This document shows, one piece after another, positions 1 through 5,930 of a stretch of DNA of 6,537 nt (positions are counted from its first letter, which is position 1; each line of letters begins with the position of its first letter). A program made the position numbers and the translations under genes. The stretch comes from Planctomycetota bacterium. GTDB lineage: Bacteria > Planctomycetota > Phycisphaerae > UBA1845. Location: contig JADFIX010000232.1 in NCBI GenBank assembly GCA_022566435.1, positions 1 to 6,537 on the forward strand. Reading direction: 5' to 3'. Under the pieces are notes generated by a model. The model was not told the origin of the DNA and did no database searches. It was given only the letters and a program-made list of their open reading frames with translations.

Positions 1-59
1 TCCCCCAGCGCCTGAAGTACATGGAAGACGCGCTACAAATGTAGTGAAGACTTTCACGC

Positions 60-393
60 TTAAACCGCCCTTACGGCATCGCCAAGGCCGATATCGTCTC
101 GCAACTGTCTAACTTGGGCTAGGCATTACATAGTAAACGAAATCGGCGCCTTCACGACTACAATCGACGATCTTTACGATTCGAGAGTCATCCACGCTCC
201 TAATAGCCTGAATTTCCCGTTGGAAACGGGCCATGGCCTGAGCGGATTTGGAGTTGCGAAGTTTCTTTAGCGCATACGTACCCATCTCAAAATCTGATTG
301 TTCTTTAGGCTCGACCTCTTGGACAGTGGACTGACCACCTGAGCCGATCGTCTTGCCCGTACTCACCCACGGTATATCTTTGGGGAATTTCAT
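60..393 (-). pseudogene. Hanks-type Ser/Thr protein kinase, N-lobe fragment with frameshift
   Basis: The open frame from ATG 391-393 to TAG 109-111 encodes 94 residues that read as the N-lobe of a eukaryotic-like protein kinase. The glycine-rich loop is IGSGGQSTV (residues 16-24), the ATP-binding lysine is in YALKK (Lys43), the helix-C glutamate is in FQREIQAI (Glu60), and IVKIVD plus the hinge YYVMP (87-91) follow. A complete kinase domain needs about 260 residues, and the catalytic HRD and DFG motifs are absent. Just after the hinge the frame ends in PSPS and a stop. The -1/+2 neighbouring frame (122 down to the TAA at 60-62) gives LAQVRQLRDDIGLGDAVRAV, which resembles the segment that should follow the hinge. 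This points to one indel near 120-128. Beyond 60 I could not rebuild an HRD motif in any frame. GC is clearly lower than in the neighbouring genes. The gene starts 107 bp past the MutS-like gene, with no strong ribosome binding site. The kinase N-lobe is fairly sure; decay versus assembly error is undecided. Confidence 0.7.
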
Positions 394-500
394 CAGTTGA
401 ATATGCTAACGGGGAACGGGGCTTAGCACGCCGAGCAACATCTTCTACTGGGCTCCTCGCCTCCGTTGACAGCCCGGTACGTCAGGTCGGGGACCCGCCT
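394..500. other. Intergenic spacer between the MutS-like gene and the kinase fragment
   Basis: This 107-bp stretch has no coding frame that I can support. It holds a short inverted repeat, GCTAA (405-409) and TTAGC (423-427), around a G-rich loop. The stem is only 5 bp and has no T-tract. No promoter with both boxes stands out for the kinase, although the base composition changes from GC-rich to mixed within the spacer. Confidence 0.4.
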
Positions 501-2450
501 CTACGACTCGCCATCCCCCGGGCCATCCTCACCCAACCGCCGCCGGGCGTCATCGACTAATTCGCTGGGGTATTGTTCGCGAACGAGAACGTCCAATGCG
601 TTTCGCGTGACCGCGGGGCCGGGGCGGATACGGTAATCGAACACCATGCCCTTTTCACCGAGCTCTTCGTGGAAGTGGAAATTGCGGGCGGCCTCTCTTT
701 CATCGGCCAGCTTCGTCAAGCGATGTTCGTGGGTGGCCACAAGAAACAAGTGCGGCAGGCGGAGCAGGTGCTCGACCACGGCGAGGGTGGCGGCCACCTG
801 CTCTTGCGAGTTCGTCCCGCGGAATGGTTCGTCGATCAAACCGAGAATCGGCGCCCCGTCTTCATCCGGCTTGACCATTCGCCGCAACTGGCGGACCTCG
901 GCGAGAAAATAACTCTCGTGCCGGCTGAGATTGTCGCGGGCCTGAAGGTCGGTGATCAACCGCATGGGTGCCATGGTCATGGCGTCGGCGGTCACGGCGG
1001 TCCCCACCTGACCGAGCAGCATGTTGATCCCCACCATACGCAGAAACGTACTCTTTCCGGCCATGTTCGGTCCGGTGACCACCCACAAGCGGGTATCCTC
1101 GGAAAGCGCCGCGTCGTTACCGATCGCCTCGTCGGGCAGGATCAACGGATGACGCCCGTTGACCACTTCGATTTGGACGCGATCCGAGAGCCGGGGATAA
1201 CAGACCGACCCCCCGGCCCGTGATTCAAAAGCGTAGGTCGCCAGACTGCACAACGCCTCGATGTCGGCGGTACCGGCCAAACCGGACAGCAGCGCGTCGC
1301 GATGGGGAAGTGCCGTATGAAGGATCATCTCGGCCACGTGAACATCGAAAAAGAAAACGATGTTGCAAATGGTGTGCATGATGCCGCCGCTCTCAGACCA
1401 TTTGATCCGACGACATAGCGCGGGAGCCACGGCGGGGTCGGCCACGGTGGCCAAGCCGTGACGAATTTTGTCGAGTTCGCCCTCTTGCGGAAGCACGGCC
1501 GCCGCTTCGAAAGCCACATGAGCATACCCCTCCAACGCGGGTGCGATGTTCCGCCAGGGAGCAAGTGCCCCCTCCAATGCCTTGCGCATCACGGCGTAGA
1601 GCGAGCCGTTCAGCAAGATCAACGCGAAGAGTCCGTAAGCCCATGCAAGTTCACCCCGACCAATGCAAAACACCGCCCACACGGTAATCAACGCGGACGG
1701 CAGCGCCCAAACGCGCAACAAGAGTATCAGTGTCGAATTTGGCAGGGCCTCGGCATTGCGGAACGCCAGTACGACCTTTGACAGCATTTGATCGTTTTCG
1801 CGGAGTATGGCGGCGGCGGCCATGATTCGAAGACGCTCAGGTGCGTGCTGCTCGAGCCATTGCACTGTCTCCCGCCGGCGCCCAAGGCGCGCTCGGTCTA
1901 TAAGCGGATGTTCCACCAAGTCCCGCAAACGGCGCGCCCCGATCGGCGTGGATGTGCGATTCAATAACCCGAACAGACCGATCGGCGCGGCGTAGACGTC
2001 GAGATCGTCGAACTCCTGTTCGGTGAGTGACGACGTTCGCCCTGGTTCGAGCAAGGTGTCAACATCCGCGGCCTTGTTCTTTGGATCCATCGGGCGGCTA
2101 CCGCTGCGAATCAGCGACAACCACTCCGTGCAGCGTCGGACCGATTCGTCGATGACCAGCAAAACCCGATCGATCAGTTCGCGGCGAGCCTTGACCTCTC
2201 GATGCCGGCAAACCGTCCACCCGAAAACGACAAGCATCGCCGCGGCCGCCGTCACGCCCAGCCAAGGCGTATGGCGAAGGAAGTACATGGCCGCGATGGC
2301 CGCGAGGAAGCTTGCCAGGCGTGCCGTGGTGCCCACGTGCTCCGCCCGCGTGGCTGCCGCATGCTCGCGTTGCGTTTTCTCACGGTGTTCGCGCAGCCAA
2401 GCAAGGGGGTCGGGTTGATTGTGAGTTGCGTCGGCGTTTTCCGTGTGCAT
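501..2450 (-). CDS. Membrane-anchored MutS-like ATPase (MutS domain V protein)
   Basis: From ATG 2448-2450 this encodes 649 residues. The C-terminal third is a MutS-type ABC ATPase: Walker A GPNMAGKST (residues 460-468), the signature-like helix starting DNLSRHESYF (from 506), Walker B ILGLIDEPFRGTN (535-547, catalytic Asp540-Glu541), and switch VATHEH (His574). The preceding NGRHPL (431-436) is the usual MutS lead-in. The N-terminal mismatch-reading domain (F-x-E) of true MutS is absent, and the protein is shorter than the roughly 850 residues of MutS. Instead there are two hydrophobic hairpins, about residues 43-80 and 244-285, so it probably sits in the membrane with the core and ATPase domains in the cytoplasm. 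Such MutS-related membrane proteins are known in several phyla, but their role is not established. The start is uncertain: GTG 2504 lies only 16 bp after the preceding gene, and TTG 2468 has an AGGA five bases upstream. I chose ATG because the homologous-looking DPLAWLREHRE segment begins just after it. It is the last intact gene of the apparent operon. Confidence 0.88.
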   Translation of the reverse strand: MHTENADATHNQPDPLAWLREHREKTQREHAAATRAEHVGTTARLASFLAAIAAMYFLRHTPWLGVTAAAAMLVVFGWTVCRHREVKARRELIDRVLLVIDESVRRCTEWLSLIRSGSRPMDPKNKAADVDTLLEPGRTSSLTEQEFDDLDVYAAPIGLFGLLNRTSTPIGARRLRDLVEHPLIDRARLGRRRETVQWLEQHAPERLRIMAAAAILRENDQMLSKVVLAFRNAEALPNSTLILLLRVWALPSALITVWAVFCIGRGELAWAYGLFALILLNGSLYAVMRKALEGALAPWRNIAPALEGYAHVAFEAAAVLPQEGELDKIRHGLATVADPAVAPALCRRIKWSESGGIMHTICNIVFFFDVHVAEMILHTALPHRDALLSGLAGTADIEALCSLATYAFESRAGGSVCYPRLSDRVQIEVVNGRHPLILPDEAIGNDAALSEDTRLWVVTGPNMAGKSTFLRMVGINMLLGQVGTAVTADAMTMAPMRLITDLQARDNLSRHESYFLAEVRQLRRMVKPDEDGAPILGLIDEPFRGTNSQEQVAATLAVVEHLLRLPHLFLVATHEHRLTKLADEREAARNFHFHEELGEKGMVFDYRIRPGPAVTRNALDVLVREQYPSELVDDARRRLGEDGPGDGES

Positions 2451-2520
2451 ACGTGGCAGTTCGCTCAAAGTTTTCCTGCAAGTTCGCCCGCGGTTCACGG
2501 TCACGACCGGTCTCGGAGCG

Positions 2521-2748
2521 TCAAATCCTCGTCACGGGAAGCGAGTTGGCGTTTTGGTCGAGTAAGTCCGACCAAAACCGAGCGGTGTAGTCCGGGTGGA
2601 ATTCACCGCAGCCGACCTCTAACGTGGGAATACGGATCGCGCGGTCGGGATACATGAAGCCGATACACAGTGCGATTTCGGTATCTCGGATCATGCGCCG
2701 GCGAATTCGATCGTGCAACTGATCCTTGAATTTGCGGATGAGAATCAT
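2521..2748 (-). CDS. Small hypothetical protein, 75 residues, translationally coupled
   Basis: The ATG at 2746-2748 overlaps the TGA (2745-2747) of the upstream membrane protein as ATGA, and the frame closes with TGA at 2521-2523. The 75-residue product begins MILIRKFKDQLHDR. It has a strongly basic stretch (RIRRRMIRD, about 15-22), then a mixed segment ALCIGFMYPDRAIRIPTLEV and an acidic-aromatic tail with FHPDYTARFWSDLLDQ. There is no signal peptide or membrane helix. I do not recognise a family. The reasons to call it real are the stop/start overlap identical to that of the gene before it, a protein-like composition, and the way it fills the space up to the MutS-like gene, leaving 16-70 bp depending on that gene's start. 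The same frame stays open upstream to 3075, but that part is antiparallel-quality, arginine-rich sequence inside the membrane protein gene. No ribosome binding site is obvious, so re-initiation after the upstream stop is likely. Confidence 0.65.
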   Translation of the reverse strand: MILIRKFKDQLHDRIRRRMIRDTEIALCIGFMYPDRAIRIPTLEVGCGEFHPDYTARFWSDLLDQNANSLPVTRI

Positions 2749-3785
2749 GCCGTGCGTCCGGTCGCGGGGGAAACCCGTCGAGACGACGGGCCGGACGCGT
2801 CTCGGCTCTCGATACCCGGCACGTAGAGATACCATGACGCAACGACAACCGCGGCCGTGCCGACCGCAATATACTGAATCGGCAGAATGCGGAGGAAGTG
2901 ACTGGAAGGCAAAATCGCCGGAAGTTGGGTTTCCGCCGGTCTCAGGGCGGCCCAGACCAGTCCGATCATCGCCACCAAAGGCACCGCCAGAAACGACCAA
3001 AGCAACGAACGAACCGGCGACATTCGATTGGCCACGTAGGTCGCAAACATCATCCCCGCCGCCACGATGAAGCAAGCCTGCCCGTGAGTGATCATTCGAT
3101 TCGAGAGTCCCGCGGATAGTCCGGCGATCGCCAGCAGTCCTACGAGGGTGGCCACCAGCGTGTGGCGCAGCCCATCGGAGGGCGCGGTCTGCGACGAACC
3201 TCGGGCCGCGAGCAGGGTCTTCCCCAGCCCGGGCATGTCGTAGGCGGCGGAATGAAAGATCGCAAAGGCCCGATCTTCGGAATCGCCCTCATTGACGCCC
3301 GCGCCGCCCGGCGAAAGGTATCGAAGCGCCATGGAGGAGGAGATCATGGAAAGCGCAAGCAACACAAACCACGCCAAGGATTCTAACGCCAAGACAAGGG
3401 CGAGATTTTTTTCGAAGCCACGGGTCGCCTCGGCGTGTCCGACGATTAGGGCCGCGACCGGATCACCACGCAGAGAAACCACGATCAGCCCCAGGGCCGC
3501 CGCAAACGTGCCGACCTCAGAGAGATAACGCCCGGCCATCAACGTGACGATTGCGGCCGCCCCCGTGGCGAGGATCAACGTTTGCAGAAACATGACCGCC
3601 CCACTGGAACGCGAGATCAAGCTGACCGCCCCTTGCGGGTCATCGGGTCGCATCACCGACCAACCGACGGTGAGAAACAGCGCGACCGCCAGACTCCAGG
3701 AAATCATCGTGACCGTTTTCTGAAAAAACGACAAGGTTTGACTCTCGGTTATGGTCAGCTCAGCGATCGGCTCTGCCTCCCTCAT
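2745..3785 (-). CDS. Multipass integral membrane protein of unknown function
   Basis: This 346-residue protein starts at ATG 3783-3785, which overlaps the dapA stop as ATGA. About eight hydrophobic helices are visible, near residues 25-45, 58-84, 91-105, 127-150, 207-227, 236-252, 260-281 and 299-322, in two groups of four. They are separated by a polar loop (about 155-205) rich in Gly, Ser and acidic residues. A short N-terminal polar stretch (MREAEPIAELTITES) precedes helix 1. A basic, Ser/Arg-rich tail (about 325-346) follows helix 8 and would be cytoplasmic by the positive-inside rule. There is no cleavable signal peptide. I recognise no transporter or enzyme motif, and the 4+4 layout with a central loop is the only architectural hint. 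It sits between dapA and a 75-residue gene, coupled to both, so it is probably made together with the membrane MutS-like protein downstream. Assignment as a membrane protein is secure; function is not. Confidence 0.85.
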   Translation of the reverse strand: MREAEPIAELTITESQTLSFFQKTVTMISWSLAVALFLTVGWSVMRPDDPQGAVSLISRSSGAVMFLQTLILATGAAAIVTLMAGRYLSEVGTFAAALGLIVVSLRGDPVAALIVGHAEATRGFEKNLALVLALESLAWFVLLALSMISSSMALRYLSPGGAGVNEGDSEDRAFAIFHSAAYDMPGLGKTLLAARGSSQTAPSDGLRHTLVATLVGLLAIAGLSAGLSNRMITHGQACFIVAAGMMFATYVANRMSPVRSLLWSFLAVPLVAMIGLVWAALRPAETQLPAILPSSHFLRILPIQYIAVGTAAVVVASWYLYVPGIESRDASGPSSRRVSPATGRTA

Positions 3786-4696
3786 ACGGGTACCGCGTCC
3801 ACAAATCCATGCCTTTCGAGTAGGCTCTCGATTCGGCTATGCGCCTCCGCGTCTAAAGGACAAAGGGGGAGGCGGAACTCCTCTTCCAAAAGACCGACGA
3901 TCGCCATCGCCGTCTTGATCGGCAGCGGGTTCGGGCCGATCCGTCCGAGCGCCGTCGCCAAATCACTCACGGTTCGATGGTGCTTTGCAGCTGCCGAATG
4001 GTCGCCTTCCAATGCGGCCACCGTCTGTGATTTTACCAGAGATGGACACAAATTGGAAACCACGCTGATCGTACCGACCGCACCGACGGCCATCAGGGGC
4101 CAGTTCAGGGCATCGTCTCCGCTGATGACCTTGATGTCGCAATCGCGCATCAGTTCGGTGACGCCGTCTAGGTTTCCGGTCGCGTGCTTGATTGCCACAA
4201 CATGTGGGAAGCGCTCGCAAAGCCTGATGACCACGCCGTTGCCGATGTGAACGCCCGTCCGTGGCGGTACGTTATAAAGCACGATCGGAATGTCGACCCG
4301 CTCGGCGATGGCCGCGAAGTGGCGAAAGAGACCTTCTTGGGTCGGACGATTGTAGTAAGGTGCCACGACGAGTGCGGCGTGGGCACCAGCGTCGGCGGCA
4401 TCTTTCGTCAGTGAGACCGCAGTGGCGGTGTTGTTGGATCCGGTGCCCACCATAATCCCACATCGCCCGTTCGACTGCGCGGCGACAGTCTCGACAAGTC
4501 GACGGCATTCGGCTTTGGAAAGCGTCGGCGTCTCGCCCGTGGTACCGCACGGAACGAGCCAATCAATTCCCCCGCCGATTTGTCGCTCGATGAGCGACTC
4601 GAGCCGTGACCAATCGACTAGCCCCTTGCAAAACGGCGTGACAAGCGCCGTCATCGCGCCTTGTACGATACGACCTGATCCGGTTCCATCCATCAT
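3782..4696 (-). CDS. dapA: 4-hydroxy-tetrahydrodipicolinate synthase (dihydrodipicolinate synthase)
   Basis: DapA condenses pyruvate with L-aspartate-4-semialdehyde, the first committed step to diaminopimelate and lysine, in the cytoplasm. The 304-residue product is close to the usual length of about 290-300 and is a class I aldolase TIM barrel. Numbered from ATG 4694-4696, it has the substrate loop CGTTGET (50-56), PYYNRPTQEG (113-122, Tyr115 of the proton relay), YNVPPRTG (141-148, catalytic Tyr141 and carboxylate-binding Arg146), and the Schiff-base lysine in VAIKHATGN (Lys170). GDDAL (193-197) and the glycine-rich GAVGTISVVSN (205-215) complete the family pattern. N-acetylneuraminate lyase and other family members share the lysine and tyrosine, but GTTGET, YYNRPTQEG and the arginine favour DapA. 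The start is set by AAGAGG (4704-4709), seven bases upstream. The frame stays open to 4801, but the extra residues are arginine/glycine-rich and unlike the family. The gene follows pdxJ and overlaps the next gene by ATGA. Confidence 0.95.
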   Translation of the reverse strand: MMDGTGSGRIVQGAMTALVTPFCKGLVDWSRLESLIERQIGGGIDWLVPCGTTGETPTLSKAECRRLVETVAAQSNGRCGIMVGTGSNNTATAVSLTKDAADAGAHAALVVAPYYNRPTQEGLFRHFAAIAERVDIPIVLYNVPPRTGVHIGNGVVIRLCERFPHVVAIKHATGNLDGVTELMRDCDIKVISGDDALNWPLMAVGAVGTISVVSNLCPSLVKSQTVAALEGDHSAAAKHHRTVSDLATALGRIGPNPLPIKTAMAIVGLLEEEFRLPLCPLDAEAHSRIESLLERHGFVDAVPV

Positions 4697-4827
4697 CGGC
4701 AAACCTCTTCCATGGTGCCGGCGATTCAATCCTCTGCCGCGCCTTTTGTAGCGGGCCACCCTTCCCCGCGGGCCGACGGAATACCCTGCGCCCCACACCA
4801 TATTCCGGGGAACGCCCCGCGTCTATT
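4697..4827. other. Intergenic region between pdxJ and dapA
   Basis: This 131-bp spacer contains the dapA ribosome binding site. Just past the pdxJ stop it also has a small GC hairpin: CGGGG (4806-4810) and CCCCG (4815-4819) around a 4-base loop. No T-tract follows the hairpin, so it is not a convincing intrinsic terminator. It could slow transcription or do nothing. I see no two-box promoter for dapA, so read-through from pdxJ is the simplest reading. Confidence 0.4.
4704..4709 (-). promoter_or_regulatory. Ribosome binding site deciding the dapA start
   Basis: AAGAGG on the minus strand lies seven bases before the first of two consecutive ATG codons (4694-4696 and 4691-4693). It supports a start here over the upstream in-frame start at 4801. 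Confidence 0.7.
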
Positions 4828-5565
4828 CTACCGCGGGTTGCGCGGCGCGTATTTGTCCAACAGCCGCTTCATCTCGGCGACCGCTTCCCGCATCCCTGAA
4901 AAAATCGAACGTGCCACAATCGAATGTCCGATGTTGAACTCGCTAAAACCCGCTATCGCGGCCACGGGTGCAATGTTGCGATAGGTAAGGCCATGTCCGC
5001 CGTGTACCGCCAGACCCAGTTCGTGTCCCACCACGATCGCCCGTCGTAAGTCGTCAAGCGCTGCGTCTCGCTCTTCGGGATTACGCGCGTGGGCGTAGCC
5101 GCCTGTCCACAACTCCACGGCGTGGAAGCCCGCATCCGAGGAAGCCTTTAGCTGGTCGGGAATCGGTTCGATGAAAGCGTTGAGTGTCGTGCCGACTTCG
5201 CGCAGGCGGTGAACCACCGACGAGATCCGCGATTGATTCTTGACGACATCGAGTCCGCCTTCGGTCGTCAGTTCCTCTCTCTTTTCGGGCACCAGCGAGC
5301 ATTGATCGGGCTTCAGTTGAATGGCCAGTTCGACAATTTCTTCGGCGACGGCCATCTCCATATTGAGCTTGACGCCCACCGTGTCGCGCAGCAGGCGTGC
5401 GTCGCGGTCCTGGATGTGTCTGCGATCTTCGCGGAGGTGAAACGTAATACCATCCGCGCCGCCGAGCTCAGCTTCTGCCGCGGCCCAGACGGGATCAGGC
5501 TCATCGGTCCCCCGCGCCTGCCGGACGGTCGCCACATGATCAATATTAACCCCCAGAAGCGGCAT
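4828..5565 (-). CDS. pdxJ: Pyridoxine 5'-phosphate synthase
   Basis: PdxJ joins 1-deoxy-D-xylulose 5-phosphate and 3-amino-2-oxopropyl phosphate to form pyridoxine 5'-phosphate, the ring-closing step of the DXP-dependent vitamin B6 route, in the cytoplasm. The 245-residue product is full length (family about 240-250). Family blocks appear in order: VNIDHVATVRQARG (6-19, His10), ITFHLREDRRHIQD (40-53, His43 and Arg45), KLNMEMA (66-72, Glu70), SLVPEKREELTTEGGLD (90-106), FIEP (131-134), GHGLTYRN (190-197, His191) and FNIGHSIVARSIF (210-222, His214). One departure is VELWTG at 150-155, where most PdxJ proteins I know have VELHTG; the codon is TGG. The start ATG 5563-5565 has AGGGAG five bases upstream, and a near-consensus promoter lies about 50 bases upstream. 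It is the first gene of the apparent operon and stops 131 bp before dapA. Confidence 0.97.
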   Translation of the reverse strand: MPLLGVNIDHVATVRQARGTDEPDPVWAAAEAELGGADGITFHLREDRRHIQDRDARLLRDTVGVKLNMEMAVAEEIVELAIQLKPDQCSLVPEKREELTTEGGLDVVKNQSRISSVVHRLREVGTTLNAFIEPIPDQLKASSDAGFHAVELWTGGYAHARNPEERDAALDDLRRAIVVGHELGLAVHGGHGLTYRNIAPVAAIAGFSEFNIGHSIVARSIFSGMREAVAEMKRLLDKYAPRNPR

Positions 5566-5570
5566 ACATG

Positions 5571-5576
5571 CTCCCT
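5571..5576 (-). promoter_or_regulatory. Ribosome binding site of pdxJ
   Basis: AGGGAG on the minus strand lies five bases upstream of the ATG at 5563-5565. It fixes the pdxJ start at the residue where the family normally begins. Confidence 0.75.
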
Positions 5577-5614
5577 ACCTTCTTGACCCGCGTACAACCC
5601 GCCGGCGGTGCATA

Positions 5615-5642
5615 ATTATAAATGGACGGCGGGGCGTGTAAA
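5615..5642 (-). promoter_or_regulatory. Sigma70-type promoter upstream of pdxJ
   Basis: On the minus strand, TTTACA (5637-5642; five of six matches to TTGACA) and TATAAT (5615-5620; perfect -10) are separated by 16 bases. The expected transcript would start near 5608 and leave a leader of about 40 nucleotides before the pdxJ ATG. The A/T-rich -10 region stands out from its GC-rich surroundings. The promoter lies wholly between the end of the chimeric frame (5665) and pdxJ. It would therefore drive pdxJ, dapA and probably the rest of the cluster. Confidence 0.7.
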
Positions 5643-5664
5643 CTCGATGAACCGAGCGGTCCCG

Positions 5665-5930
5665 CTAAATGTTTTCCCCGGAGAATATCGCGGCACCCAT
5701 ACGGTCCGCCATGGGCTGATTCGAGAATATCAATGGGAGTAGGAATTGGTGGTCCGTGTTGGGGGACCGCAGATAGTCGGCCATTTGCATGCGCCATGCG
5801 GCGTCGAACGCCATCAGTTCATCCTGTGACTGCCGCCCTTTCAGGGCTGTAATCAGAACATCCGCGGCGATTTGTCCGGACCACATGCCGGGGTAGATCC
5901 CCTCGTTGCTGGCCGCGGAGACGAATCCGC
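5665..5930 (-). pseudogene. C-terminal remnant of an FAD-dependent oxidoreductase (geranylgeranyl reductase type)
   Basis: These are the last 88 or so residues of the chimeric frame. GGFVSAASNEGIYPGMWSG followed by QIAADVLITAL matches the conserved block V-G-D-A-A-G-F-V-x-x-x-x-x-E-G-I-x-x-A-M-x-S-G that closes the FAD site in geranylgeranyl reductases and related flavoproteins. The downstream helical tail has an aromatic, basic repeat (FDAAWRMQMADYLR) and the segment HQFLLPLIFSNQPMADRM, also in keeping with that family. The usual aspartate of G-D-A is replaced by alanine because the recombinase sequence is joined at this point. The N-terminal G-x-G-x-x-G FAD-binding domain is absent from the window. 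Family members saturate isoprenoid chains of lipids or pigments. This fragment alone should be inactive. The natural stop and spacing to pdxJ suggest it is the original 3' end of a resident gene. Confidence 0.65.

Noticed and set aside
405..427. Inverted repeat GCTAA/TTAGC as an operator or terminator
   Set aside because: Five base pairs around a 13-base loop is close to chance, and no promoter could be placed beside it.
573..1223. Long open frame on the plus strand (216 codons)
   Set aside because: It is antisense to the ATPase domain of the MutS-like gene. Its translation is rich in His, Gly, Arg and Asp with no recognisable motif, as expected for a shadow frame in GC-rich coding DNA.
2521..3075. 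Longer version of the 75-residue gene starting at 3075
   Set aside because: The extra N-terminal part lies within the membrane protein gene in another frame and has shadow-like composition. The ATGA start at 2748 explains the gene better.
3582..4250. Plus-strand open frame of 222 codons across dapA and the membrane protein gene
   Set aside because: It spans the junction of two well-supported minus-strand genes and has no family features, so it is a shadow.
4697..4801. Upstream start of dapA adding 35 residues
   Set aside because: The extension is Arg/Gly-rich with no family similarity, while a good ribosome binding site precedes ATG 4696.
4806..4819. Hairpin just after the pdxJ stop as a possible terminator
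   Set aside because: The stem is only 5 bp and no T-tract follows, and dapA downstream lacks an evident promoter of its own.
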